Assembly (NCBI GenBank): GCA_947000775.1
Contig: CAMQGK010000565.1
Location: 2,430,501 to 2,494,500, forward strand
DNA from: Pterois miles
Taxonomy: Eukaryota > Chordata > Actinopteri > Perciformes > Scorpaenidae
DNA: 64,000 nt
Reading direction: 5' to 3'
The notes under the pieces are model-generated. The model was not told where the DNA came from and searched no databases. It saw only the letters and a program-made list of their open reading frames with translations. The position numbers were made by a program, and so were the translations under genes. This document shows positions 11,528 through 24,127 of the stretch, piece by piece. Within the stretch, counting starts at the first letter, position 1. Every line of letters begins with the position of its first letter.

Positions 11528-13230
11528 TTAAAGCGTAACTGGTATTTTTCAACCTGGACCCTGTTTTCCCATATTTTTGTGTCTAAAAGGCCCACACACA
11601 CCAACGTGACATCAAAGCACTAGCGTCAACGAAAACCGACCATTGCGTTGCACTCGGACACACCGCAAAGACTACAGCCGATGCACAACTACCACGTATG
11701 TTCTGCACCTTTGTAAGGGGAAATATCTCTCCACACCAGTTGGCAGCAGTTGTCTGTATTTGTTATTCAAAATGGAAGACCAAGGACAGAGGATATACAA
11801 GCTGTTGTTATGATACGTACATGAAACAAAGCTGCATGTTCTGACCAGCTTCATCCACATGGCCACGTCACTGTGAAAATACAGTATCTGTGTGTCGCAA
11901 TGATCGGATGGCATGAAGATGAAAAATGAGAAGAGCCTTCTATGTGTGTCCTCTTGACTTTTCTCTGTGGCTTGCTTTCCTCACATCCGTTTCTCTTCTT
12001 GTGCACTAATTAGCTGAAGCTGAACAGCCAATCGGAGCGATTTCTCTCACCAACGGGCTCCGCCACTGATTCCACATGCTGAGTCAGCGGGTAAGCCTCG
12101 GACACGGGCAAACTAGAGCTGACAGTGCGGGACACACCGAAAAAACTGGGCCGACAGATGCTCACCGACTGCCTCAAACTGTCTGAATGCCAACCGTCAG
12201 CTTGGTGTGTCAGGACCTTTAGTGAGTAATGGGGACAACACTTTTTGACATTGGTCCAGTATTGAGGGAGAACACTGCGGTCACCAACTGCTAAACAAGC
12301 TATAATGTAATCATTTGGGGCAACCTGGTATCATCACTGTCCACTGGAAAGTGCTTGTATTTGCCACTGACTCAGGCTCAGATTGTTAATGTCAAATGTT
12401 GTGTCTGACAACATTTTGAAAAGGGCTTTACCTTTCACTTGATTCGTTCTGTTTGTTATTGTGTGTCTCGTAGAAACCTTGCATTTAATCTCCGGTCCCA
12501 TCTTTTAGATAACAGTTACATTTTCTGTACTCCTACAAAACAAACTCTGACAACACCAGTGGCACTCCTCTCTCCCCTGTCACGTTTTCCCCGTTGTCCT
12601 CCACAGCCAATTAGACTGCTGTCAGGCTATTAAATAGGGTTTATCAGTCACTTTAAGCACAGTAGATGTGAAGTAGATGATCAACAGGAGCCTGCTACAC
12701 CCACTGGTAGGTTTTATCAACTATTTGCATGGTAGCTCACTGAAAGAAGGTATCAAAGACAAAACACAGGGTTTTCACAGGAGTTTGTATCCAATGTGAA
12801 GCCAACAATATGTAGATGTCTTTGTGTTTATAGTTATTTTTTTATTTTTTTGAAAAAACCTAAAGAAGGCTTTTCGTTCAGTTATACTACATGTTGGAAC
12901 GTGTTGCTTTCACGTTTTACTAAAACAGAAACCAAAAGGAAACAAAAAGGTTTCATTTCTCTGTAGGGTTCTTTCCATGATGTTGATGTTGTCAGACACA
13001 TACAATAACAATCTGAGCCTGTCAGTGACATAACCACATGCACTTTCACTGGAGATAAATTAATGATACCAGGTTGCCCCAAATGATTACATTACAGCTT
13101 GTTTAGCAGCTGGCGACTGCAGCGTTCTCCCTCAATATTGGACCAGTTTCAAAAGTTGCTGTCCCCATTACTCACTTAAACACAAAAACATAGGAAAAAA
13201 AGGTTGCAAAATCCTGAATCTGCCCTTTAA
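11528..13230. mobile_element. Long inverted-repeat element, split by a nested insertion
   Basis: The outer ends are TTAAAG (11528) and CTTTAA (13230). The arms are long. GTGAGTAATGGGGACA, GGTCCAGTATTGAGGGAGAA and GTAATCATTTGGGGCAACCT on the left (12221-12330) recur as reverse complements at 13070-13185, followed inward by AGGCTCAGATTGTTA on both sides. So two arms of over 200 bp face each other around about 500 bp of centre. The left arm is interrupted at 11587-12219 by another transposon. There is no transposase ORF. It is either one fold-back element or two head-to-head copies. A fragment of the same family lies at 59262-59384. Confidence 0.75.
11587..12219. mobile_element. DNA transposon nested in the fold-back element
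   Basis: A 633-bp insertion with inverted termini: AAGGCCCACACACACCAACG at the left, and AAGGTCCTGACACACCAAGC as the reverse complement of the right end. Removing it restores the host order GTGTCTA-GTGAGTAATGG, as seen at the other arm (GTGTTTAAGTGAGTAATGG). The junctions (CTAA left, TTAG right) fit a short TA or TNA duplication, as made by PIF/Harbinger elements; this class is inference. It has no transposase, so it is non-autonomous. Confidence 0.65.
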
Positions 13231-14467
13231 TAAATCTGGTTAATTATGTCCAGAAGTTGGATCCATGTATGACCAGAAGAGCCAAGCACACATTTATCCT
13301 AGAAACCTAAAATAAGATTTCAGCTCACCATTACAAGATTAGGTTGTTCCTTTTTTCCACATCCTGTCAATTTATCCTGTTAGAGAGTAATCAAATTCAC
13401 AAACTCTCGTGTTTCAGTAGCCTGTTTGGGAAAGTACACTCTGTCCGTTACAATAATCTACTCAGCACAACTATGACCACATACAGTATCACCAGGAACT
13501 TTTTTTTTTTCTTTATCTGACCTCTTCGCCATGTAAAACCCCGGTCAACGTTAATCCCTGTCAGGGTGGTCCATCTACCGTTGTCTCTTTTAAAAAGGAA
13601 GATGTGGGAAAAAAATTCCCAGGAGTATGTGGGGCCTGACATTTGCTATCCCATTACAGCCCACCTAAGACACAGACATGCACATAAAACAACATGAGAC
13701 ACAAGGTAATGAAGTGCTAACCACTGAGGTAATCACTCTCGGAGCAGCGACCCCTTCCCGTTCCCTTCTTGTACTTACAACCCTTCTTTTCCACATCCCT
13801 CCCTCCTTGTGTGCTTTTACAATAGTATGTCACTGACAAGAGATTCCACCAGATAAATGAAAATGTGTTTCTGTCCCAAGTATGCTTGTGGGAATGGAGA
13901 CAACTATGAGGAGGTTTTGTGGTTCTTCTCATGATGAGGGGATTAAAAGCAGCCTGGGGGGGTTGAGGGGGGTGAATACACGCTTCTTGGATTGATTTAA
14001 GAAAAGAGGAAAATCCTAGACAGATATCAAGGTCTGTGTTGCTGCCAAGTTGAGGAAGGGGTGGGGGGAAGTTCTTTTGGGAACGGTTGAGTTTCAAATA
14101 AAAGCGAGCGCTCTGCTGCGACTACAGGTGAGTCTCGTTTGATGCTCACTTAGGGTGACATTTGGATGGGAGCGCTGCAGCGCTTTTTCTCCCAGGCAGA
14201 GATACAAATCTCCCTTTGGCAGCTGCGGTTTGTTGGGGTGGGGGTTGGCTGTTGGGGTGTCTTGTCTTAACATGGTAGATAGGCTGGTGAGTCGTTCCTG
14301 AAAGATTCCCTTTATGAGCGATGGCCATCTGGGCTGTTTCTCAGTGTGTGATTTTCTTCTTTTTTTTTTTTTTTACTCCTCTTTTTCGCCCTCCTAAATA
14401 GCAGTGAAATGTTGAAGGAAAACAAATGAAAAGATAGCGCTTTGAAAATGGATCTGTCCCAGCAGTC
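13231..14467. other. No gene; several G-runs
   Basis: Unique sequence. Notable are G-run clusters at about 13957-13973, 14055-14070 and 14233-14260 on the plus strand, and a T10 run at 13501. ORFs are short and low-complexity. Confidence 0.5.
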
Positions 14468-14469
14468 CT

Positions 14470-14495
14470 CCACCACCACCACCACCACCACCACC
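14470..14495. repeat. (CCA)n trinucleotide repeat
   Basis: About eight CCA units followed by C/T-rich sequence to about 14540. It produces a poly-Val run in a 219-codon minus-strand ORF that is otherwise without domains and runs through an interspersed repeat fragment. Confidence 0.9.
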
Positions 14496-14582
14496 TCCCT
14501 CCTCCCCCACAGTCCTGACCCCCTCCTCCCTCCACTTGTGCAGGCTTGACGAAAGAGTATACCTCTCTTCGTCGCACGCAAC

Positions 14583-14613
14583 GGGGGGAGGGGGAGGGGA
14601 GGGAGGGCTGGGG
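14583..14613 (+). other. G-quadruplex-type tract
   Basis: Six G-runs of 3-6 are separated by one or two bases on the plus strand, followed by purine-rich DNA to about 14830. The loops are one or two bases long, which is the class expected to fold stably. Just upstream (14461-14540) the plus strand is C-rich, so G-richness switches strand within 100 bp. Confidence 0.6.
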
Positions 14614-14895
14614 TGAAATTAAAAGAAAGAAAGTTTGTGAGGGAGGAGGAAGGAATGATGGAGATGAGAGAGGAGGAGAGGAAGATCAATCTGAGGAGGC
14701 TGATGATAAAAAATGCAGAATAGCTGGTGAGCAGATAGCAAGAATGATCTGAGAGAGAATAAATGGCAGAGACTTTTGTACAGTAGGGGAGGTGAAAGGA
14801 GAAAGAAGAGGCTCTTTGCTCTGGACAGCTGAAGAATATTAGGAGGTTGGCTGAAGAGCCGTACAAGGGATGGGAAGCGTACAACAGGTTTTTCA

Positions 14896-14998
14896 TATAG
14901 ACTATATAAAGTATGGATGTACTCTCTGTGAAGTCACTCTTAGGTTTCTTAAGAGCCGTTGAGAAGCTCAAAGTGGGTGGCTCCGACTTGGCAGTGAT
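14896..14998 (+). mobile_element. Interspersed repeat fragment (AAGAGCCGTT family)
   Basis: ATATAGACTATATAAA, AAGTCAC, TAGGTTTCTTAAGAGCCGTT and GGTGGCTCCGACTTGGCAGT occur in order. The start and the TAGGTTTCTGAAGAGCCGTT block recur at 34515-34580, so the two are copies of one family. Only one end is preserved here. Confidence 0.6.
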
Positions 14999-15246
14999 GA
15001 CAGTCTAAAGGCTTTTGTACACCAAGTCCATAATTGTTGCACATTTAGAAATAAATCCGACCTCTCGTTGTGTGAATCACATTTACACACCAGCGTCAAA
15101 ACTTTCCTTCGTCTTTAAAGTTTTCAGCACAGGTTTGATTTTTTTCCACATCTGTCAAAGAGGGTTGTTTGAATACTCAGAGCCAACGTCTGTGCAAACG
15201 TGATCATCCAAAATGGCATCTGATAAACATTTACTTTGTCTCCCAG

Positions 15247-15378
15247 GACAAAGCACTTTACGATAAAGAAATAAAAGAATACAGAAAGGGGGAATTTAAA
15301 GATGTATTGTGGCAGATGATTGCAGAACAGCTTGAAATCAGGGAGACAAAACAAAATATGTACGAAAGATTAGATTAG
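15247..15378 (+). pseudogene. MADF-like domain fragment
   Basis: After an acceptor-like TTTGTCTCCCAG, a 43-codon open reading begins DKALYDKEIKEYRKGEF, continues LWQMIAEQLEI and stops at 15376. This pattern (LYD, a charged/aromatic stretch, then WxxIAEQL) resembles the first half of a MADF (Myb/SANT-like) domain, which is about 80-90 residues. The second half is missing. In fish, MADF proteins are encoded both by host genes and by PIF/Harbinger transposons, whose accessory protein carries this fold. A Harbinger-style flank just upstream (near 15010: TTTTGTACACCAAGTCC) makes a transposon origin likelier. Identification is from memory of the family, without alignment. Confidence 0.4.
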
Positions 15379-15771
15379 TAGTGATTGCTAATGTCATTCA
15401 TTCATCAGCCCCAGTTTGGACTAGCGCTTTTAACTGTTGCACCTACGTAATTAATTCAGTTTTGTCTTGTATTGTGAATTTTTGCAACAAACAGAAAAAA
15501 ACCAAACATATCAGGCTCAGCGTGCAAGGTTTCTGCATGTAACCTTTTTAAGCAGATGATGATGGTTTAAAAAAAAAAAACATGAAAAATATGAGCTTGG
15601 GGTTCAAAGACCTTAACTCCTGGCTAATCAAAAAAATTGGCAAAGTAGTGGATGTTTGATGGAGCTGAGGAGCCTGGGAGACACAGCGAGTGGTGACCTT
15701 TAAAAGCCACCCATCTGTCACTCAAAGCGGCCACACCCTCAATCACACCTCACTTTCACAAAGTCTTAAAA

Positions 15772-16260
15772 AACGTATTTTACGCACTATAAGGCGCAGC
15801 GGATTATAAGGCGCACAATCAATGAACGTGTCTATTTTCATACATAAGGCGCTTTGGTCTCGTGATAGTGGAGTAACTCGCGTTGCCTCCCTGTGTTCGC
15901 CTTCTGTCATTCAACGCTCCCATGCAGCTCGCTATTTAACTTTGGACGACATGTTGACACCAATATTTAGCGGTTGGAGTGACGGCAAGCTCCAAATTAG
16001 TTTTCTTCACCTTCGTTTTGACAGTGTTGGTGAGTGCCGTAATGCCCCTACAATCAATTCAGCGGTGAGGCTTTGTCGCTTACCAAAGTTGTAATAAAAC
16101 ATTTTGACAGATTTCTGAGTGCCCTGTGCCACAATTGGTTCAAGGTCAGTAAGCACAACCAGAATTGATACATAAGGCGCGCCGTATTATGAGGCGCACT
16201 GACGATTTTTGAGAAAATTAAAGGATTTTAAGTGCACCTTATAGTGCGAAAAATACGGTA
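15772..16260. mobile_element. MITE with TATAAGGCGCA termini
   Basis: The left end (ACGTATTTTACGCACTATAA, then GGCGCA) matches the reverse complement of the right end (TACCGTATTTTTCGCACTAT, then AAGGTGCA) over about 27 bases. The motif ATAAGGCGC recurs internally near both ends, as it does in this family elsewhere in vertebrates. About 489 bp, with no transposase. A 90-codon internal ORF is not coding by any sign I can see. Confidence 0.75.
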
Positions 16261-17650
16261 ATTTAAACAAGTGAATTACACAAAAATTCACGCCTCATAC
16301 AGTAGTCGTGAACTGGAAAATAAGCTAAAAATGTAACAGGCTGCCAACATGTTTATTTCTGCTGTACACTTGGGCATCCAACATGGGGGGTCTATGAAAA
16401 TTGACTCCCTTTTAGAGCCAGCCTCAAGTGGCCATTTGAGCAATTTTAGTTGTTTTTGGCTCTTTCGGTTGGCTTCATTTTTGCCATTTGGTTTTTCACT
16501 ACTTTTTTTTTTTTTTTTTTACTGAAAATAGCTGCTTGCTGCCTTAGAAAACAGGGTGGATGGAAACAACAAGCTAAATGAGGCTGAAAAGCTGTGTTGA
16601 GTCAAGTGAAACAAGCGACAACTTTCACATGACAATGTCTTCATATTAATGTGATAAAAAGTCCACATCCTGTTAATGTGATAAAAAGTGCAGGTTTAAT
16701 AAATGATGAAGGAGGCTGAGACGATGAGCTGTCTCTGAAAAACAGAAAACAAAGCCGTCACTTTCATGCAAAGTATGTTTCACATTCTTACCTGACACTT
16801 TGTTCAGATTCCATCTCTTTCAAAAACAATTATTGTGTGATTAGCGGGGAGCTGCCATAACTTGTTCCTCTGACCGCTGAAAACATTTTACACCAAGACA
16901 TTCAGTACCTGACAACATCAAAGACAGTAACTGACACACACACACCTCCCACACACCTTCTCAAAACACACATCTTTCATACGCTAATGACACGCTGTAG
17001 TGGTGAGCTATGTGCTGAGCAGGGTGGGAAAGATTAGTGAACTGACAGACATTCCTAGCAGCTGATGTCAGCGTATTATCACAAAATATGCTCAATATGA
17101 TGTTACGAACCAAAATATGAACCCCTCGTACAATGTGAGAGCTGATATGTTTGGACGAGGGTGGTCCCCAACTGGCTGACCCTGAGGTCAAAATCATAAC
17201 TCCTGAGATAGAGATTCCTTCAGCTCGGTCCAAAGACAAAGGTGAGAGGTGGACCAGGACGCCTTTGTTGTCAGACTCTGGAAGCAATGCTCTGGTTCAC
17301 GGGCCTGCTGACCACAAGGCCACATTCCAGTCATTCTGCCCTCCGACAGTGACGTCCTGGTGAGTTTACAAAGGACAGATGTCCGCTTCGCAACCTGTGT
17401 GGCAGAAAGGGGGGGTAGCTTTTGATATCATTGTTCTATCCCATTTCCAGACTTGCTGTGGTTTGAACTCTGGTGAATCACTCTATGACTCCCAGTGAAG
17501 CTCATCCATTGAAAAGCCGCCACAAGTTTATTTAGACTCTGATGCTGGAGGAGAAATCACTTATGAACTTTTGACCTTGCAGCTTGTAGATCCAATGTCA
17601 GGTCATCTGAACTATGGATGGAAGTCCACATCCTGTTAAAGTGTCTTTGA
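16261..17650. other. No confirmed gene
   Basis: Contains a T20 run (about 16502-16521), an ACAC run near 16933 and two copies of AATGTGATAAAAAGT about 26 bp apart at 16648-16690. A 71-codon ORF at 17151-17363 looks mildly coding-like: charged, with a GACAAAG|GTGAGA site inside and a CCTG|GTGAGT site at its end. I cannot connect it to a family. Confidence 0.45.
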
Positions 17651-18120
17651 GTAGAGGTGGAAGAAGCATTAAGACATTTTAGTAATGTAAATACTAAGTA
17701 AAAGTGGCAATACTACAGTTTAAAAATACTTTGTTACAAGTAAAAATCCTGCATCAAAGGCTTACTTAAGTAAAATTACAAAAGTATTAGTATTAACATA
17801 TACATACTTATCAAAATTAAAAGTGCTCATTACGTGGAATGGCCCATGTCTGCACAATATACTGTATGTTATATTACTGAATTATAATTAGTCATGCATG
17901 TGTACATCACTTTAATGTATATACTGCTGGGTAACATAATACATACATAAAATACATCATAATGTATTAGTTGATTTAAAAAACTCTATTAATGATCTGA
18001 ATATGCAAAGTAACTCTGGAAAAATCTTGGAGATGAATATAAAATGTACTATATATAGAATAAACCCAAGTGAAATGCATGGCTAAATACCACAAATACC
18101 AGTGGAAGTGCATTTTTTTA
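17651..18120 (+). mobile_element. Interspersed repeat rich in AAGTAAAAGT
   Basis: GTGGAAGAAGCATTAAGACA, AAATACTAAGTAAAAGTGGC, ACTTTGTTACAAGTAAAAAT and CTTAAGTAAAATTACAAAAG match, from general knowledge, a very common fish repeat built of AAGTAAAAGTA-type phrases and ending in an ACTTTAATGT...ACTGCTGGG block, also seen here. Boundaries are approximate; no terminal duplication is visible. A related TIR element lies at 63304-63844. Confidence 0.65.
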
Positions 18121-19972
18121 AAAATGCATTTTTTTGTAATTTTACTCTTTAGTTGTTTTTTAAAGCAGTATAAGTGATAGTGGTGGTTGTAGTAGAAACA
18201 AATATCGCAGTAGAATTAGCTACAGTAGTGGGTTGGTTGTAAAATCTCAGCTTTTACAGTATCTTCTCATTATGAATCAGTCAATGTGCATCATTGCAGA
18301 CCTGCCAAGTCAATTACCTGCCCCTCTCTTCAATGGTAAATTTGTCCCAAGGGGTCGGCACTCGCAGGGTTTGATTGAGTTCCACCAGGTGCATGTACAG
18401 TATTTAGACGTGGTATTTTCCTTCATCTAATTCACATCCTGAAATGGCTGTTTTATCTGGAATTTCCTCTGAATAAAGCAGCTGCGTAAACAGGACAAGC
18501 AATTTGTGTGCATGCGATGCTGAGTGCCAAGGCTTCCGCCGCCACATTTGGCTCTCAGCAAAAATGTCAGCGACAGTTTAGAGTTCCAGTCCTGATCCAG
18601 TTTCCCTCCTGCTGAGAGGAGAGTTTCATTACTGGGAGGCGGGGAAGGTGGGGGGGCTTGCTATAGAAAGACGATCTTGCTCCAATTAACCTTCTGCCTT
18701 TTGTGGATGAAGATAGGAGCTTTTTGTGGCACGTGTGACGAAAGCCAAGCCTCATATCTCCAGTGTAAACACGGCAATCATTGGAGAGCTTTTTTGCTCA
18801 GAGCCACGGGGACTACAAAGGATTTTGTCTCACTGGTGGTGTGTTTGACTTCCTTTCCCGCACACATGATTTGTCTTTCAGTCAGGCACGACCATGGGTG
18901 GAGCAGCTACTTCCTGTGAAAAGGCTGAAGGGGTTAAAAGGGAGCCCACTGACCCACATAAACAAGCACTCTCATTCATGGCCTCTGTTACTCCCTCATT
19001 GCTAAAGCCTGACTCACAAATGTTGAAACGCCACCCCACCACCACCAAACTCTTCTCCTTCTCCCACACTATTCACCCACTCCACAAAAGCTCTCTATTG
19101 TATCCTCCCCTCAGTTTGAAAATCAGCATCCATCACCTTATCGTACTGTACTTGCAGCATACAAGCATAGACACATACTGTACACACACCATGCGTACTC
19201 AGTCTTTCCTTCACACACACAAACACCCTGGGAGAGGGAGAGGAGGTCAACATAACTCTTCTCTCAAGAATGCAGCAGAAGTTTATGTTGCCGTTGGAAA
19301 GGGAGAGAGGCATCTTGTGTGAGCTCAGATGAGCAATTATCCATTTCAGCACACAGACAAGAAAAAAAGGGCCATTTTTCTGGGAACGTGCCTCCCACCA
19401 ATATTTCTCCTTGCAGCCGCAGGACTACGGCAACATTTGCACTAAACAGGCAAACGTCGATCTGTCACTCGCTAGGAATGTGTTATTTTTTTGCCGTGAC
19501 TATTTTTACCTCCACTTATTTTCATGGCGCCAAGTAATAACTTTTTGTTTGGACACATGAAAGCGTAGCCCGTCTTGGTTTTCACTTGTGCTTGGCATGC
19601 AAGACACTATATAGATGGTGGATGTTGCATTTTGAATTATGAGCATTGGTGCTCATCTTGTTTATGGTCTCAGCTTACTGAGATGTGGTGGCATAACATA
19701 AAGTCATGACTTTATAAACACATTGTAAATTAGACGTTATAGGCCATCCAGAGAGAAGAAACGCACAACTAATACAGGCGTTGATTAATGATAGTAACCT
19801 GTTTGAAGAGGTTCACACAACTTTATGGCCGTGGGTTTTGGGGTTGTGTAAAGCAGCTTCTGCACTGTAACCAATTACTCTCATATCGACTTTTATGAAG
19901 ACTAAAAATAAACATTCAAGGCTCTAATCTTAAATAGATCCAACCTCCCCTCACCCTATTTATACCACCTAC
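18121..19972. other. No gene seen
   Basis: Unique sequence with G-runs at 18640-18656 and a mildly C/T-rich portion around 19020-19110. ORFs of up to 142 codons (18894-19322) show no domain, signal peptide or splice structure that I can support. Confidence 0.5.
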
Positions 19973-19973
19973 A

Positions 19974-21066
19974 GGGCCGTCAAAGTTAACGCAATAACAC
20001 ATTCACGCAAATTTGTTTTAATGCCACTAATTTCTTAAACACAACTTGTAATTTTTAGATTGTACTGGCCTCAGTTTTAAAGCTAGAGTGAAGATATTGA
20101 CTTCATATGAAACTAGAAACCCTAAGGAATCCATTGGTACCGACCATGATAGATTAGCTCGTCATGAAGGAGGCTAAATAATGCATCAAACCTACACTAA
20201 ATTTTAAAAAGCTGGCATGGCCTTTTTTTTCAACTCTGACCTCCAGATATGTGATTGAAAATGGGTTCTATGGGTAACCACGAGTCTCCTCTTTACAGAC
20301 GTGCCCACTTTATGATAATCACATGCAGTTTGGGGCAAGTCATAGTCATTACACTGAAACACTGAGCCAGTTCCAAGCTCATTTTGAAAATTCAGTACAG
20401 CTTAAATTAAAATGTCCTACGTGATAAACCATTCATGTATGGGTATTTATTTAGACCATGCTTCCCATAATAATCCAGTAACCCCAGAGGGAATAGAGAT
20501 TGGACGAGGTGAAAAAAATATGTCTTTGATTGGGACTGAAAAAGCCTTCTCTTCAATCAATCTATAGCCAACATAAAAAAAAAGAGGAAAAGAAGAAAAA
20601 CTGTCATGGCCACTTTCAAAGGGGTCACTTGACCTCTGACCTCAAGATATGTGAATGTAAATGGGTTCTATGGGTACCCACGAGTCTTCCCTGTACAGAC
20701 ATGCCCACTTTATGATAATCACATGCACTTTGGGGCAACTTATAGTAACGTCAGCACACTGAGTTTGCCTTTTTATGATTTGAGCTAAATGCAGTACCTG
20801 TGAGGGTTTCTGGACAATATTTATATATGTCTATAGTTTTGTGTTGTTAATTGATTCCCAGTAATAAATATATACATACATTTGCACAAAGCAGCATATT
20901 TGACAACTCCCATGTTGATAAGTGTATTAAATACAATTTCCCTTGAAGATAGATTTTGAACAGAAAAAAAATGTGTGATTAATTTGCAGTGAATCACAAT
21001 TAACTATGGTTAGCTATGTGATTAATTCCCATGAACTTGTTTTTTTAATAAATTTGAGAGCTCTAA
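19974..21066 (+). mobile_element. hAT-type repeat (GGGCYGTCAAAGTTAAC), rearranged copy
   Basis: It starts AGGGCCGTCAAAGTTAACGC and ends with the TTAATTTGC...CACAATTAAC phrase typical of the family. The block AATGGGTTCTATGGGTA, CCACGAGTCT, TGCCCACTTTATGATAATCA occurs twice, at about 20259-20330 and 20658-20727, separated by about 300 bp of unrelated sequence. This is therefore not a simple copy: it is two partial copies, or one with an internal duplication. Same family as 41593-42359 and 52592-52750. Confidence 0.7.
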
Positions 21067-22506
<1,440 letters not shown>

Positions 22507-22679
22507 AACAAACTTTTTGTAAAACATAGTTTTAATGCAACTGAACTATTATCAGTGTTTGTCAGTAAGTTGATATTAGGCTACTATTGAGTCACAGGTG
22601 GATATTTCAGCCATTTGGTACATTTAGCTAGCCTATCTAAAACTACTTGTTCAACTATTTATTTATTTTCATTTATAAT

Positions 22680-22854
22680 GTATCCACTTTTAGCTCATAA
22701 ACAGCACTCAAACCATATATATGACGCTAAGTGTTCATTTGTCCATTAGGTCTACTTTTCTAATTCAACTATTATCATTACATTTAGCTTACTTTTAGAA
22801 CTGCTTGTTATTACTTTTAGCTAACTATTACAACAATGTCCATCACTTTTAGCT
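22680..22854 (+). repeat. Imperfect ACTTTTAGCTAACTATTA array
   Basis: The phrase CTTTTAGCT or a close variant occurs at about 22689, 22787, 22815 and 22846, and resumes after the transposon at 23383 and 23415 with similar spacing. A degenerate tandem array existed first and the hAT-like element landed in it. Confidence 0.55.
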
Positions 22855-23383
22855 ATAGACTGTATATAAGAAGTGAACGCAGTCACCACAACGCCACCCA
22901 TTGGTTTATCGGCTGCCACTATGAAGCCTCGATTTCAGCATTTTGGCCATCATCATTTTGGTTATTTGCAACCGAACGTTGTATAAGACACTTTAGGTGA
23001 TCAAAAAGGTTATAATTAAGTTTCAAAGAGTTAAAGTTGTAAGAAAAAAACACAGACAACTCCCAGACTGGAAAACGCCATGGTAGCGACCTGTTGATCA
23101 CAAGGTAGCCATGCCCTAAAGCATACCCTCCTTTATGGTCTATTTGACTCTAAATGGACCATAATTTACTAAATGAACATCATGCTGTATTGAGGAAGAC
23201 TTGAAACTAGCGATTGAGACCATAAACTCATGTTTACAATGTTTACTGAGGTAATAAATCAAGTGAGAAGTAGGCTCATTTTCTCATAGACTTCTATACA
23301 ATAAGACTTGTTTTTGCAACCAGAGGAATCGCCCCCTGCTGGCTGCTGGCTTCACTTTTTAGACCCTGGAGGCTGGCCATTGC
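22855..23383 (+). mobile_element. hAT-like non-autonomous element, copy 2
   Basis: A 529-bp copy that starts ATAGACTGTATATAAGAAGT and ends GGCCATTGC. It is flanked by TTTTAGCT on both sides (22847-22854 and 23384-23391), an exact 8-bp duplication, although that word also recurs in the surrounding array. It carries all family landmarks including ATCGCCCCCTGCTGG. No transposase ORF. Confidence 0.75.
23328..23342 (-). promoter_or_regulatory. CTCF-type core inside hAT-like copy 2
   Basis: The minus strand reads CCAGCAGGGGGCGAT, one base different from copies 1, 3, 4 and 5. Confidence 0.4.
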
Positions 23384-23391
23384 TTTTAGCT

Positions 23392-24119
23392 ATTTTGACC
23401 ATTTTTCCATCACTTTTAGTTAACTATTATAGATAAGTTTAAGATTATCTATCTATTACTTTCAAAATGTGCCTCTGGTTGGGAATCACATTTCTATAGT
23501 AGTATAGTATAAAAACACTGTATTTTGTGAGCCAGCTATGACAATGTGCAGTGCTGACCCAATGCACAAGCATACTGTATGCTGCTAAAAGCAGATACAG
23601 ACACGTCAGTTTCAGAGTAGTGTACACATGAAACGGCCCTTTAATCTCTGTAGAGAGGAGAGCAGGAATGCATATTTATTGGTTTGGCGTGTCTATGCCA
23701 GCCGAGCTAGACCGAGCTGAAGTGTTAAGTGAGAATTACAGCCATGTGTGATCACTGTAATTATAAAGTTCAGGGTAGCGTGCACTATATTCATCATCAC
23801 TTGGAGGTAGCTCATATCTTTCATACACTAACTGATTTGGCTGATGAATGTATGTCATGAGGGTGGGGGTGGATATAGCAGCTAAGGTGTGTTTTTTAAA
23901 GTTATTTTCAGACTTGAATATCATATCTTACTGTTTCTTTTTTTTGCGTGCACAGTTAGCATGTGCGTTTGTGCGACGGGGCGTGTGTGAACGAACAGCC
24001 CTCGAACCCTGACAAAGTAACCGAGCTGTGAATCACGAGTTAGCCTTCACTTTTGTTTTTTAAACTCACGCTCACATTAGAGGAGCACTGAGGCATGCAA
24101 GTGTTTGAGGTTCTTAAAT
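23392..24119. other. No gene seen
   Basis: Unique AT-rich sequence with no repeat family member or exon signal I can support. Confidence 0.5.
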
Positions 24120-24127
24120 GAGCCATC

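Noticed and set aside
14312..14971. Longest ORF, 219 codons on the minus strand
   Set aside because: It runs through the CCA repeat (poly-Val), C/T-rich DNA and an interspersed repeat fragment; no domain, no splice context.
17151..17363. 71-codon ORF with two GTGAG sites
   Set aside because: Mildly coding-like, but no acceptor or family; noted only within the region entry.
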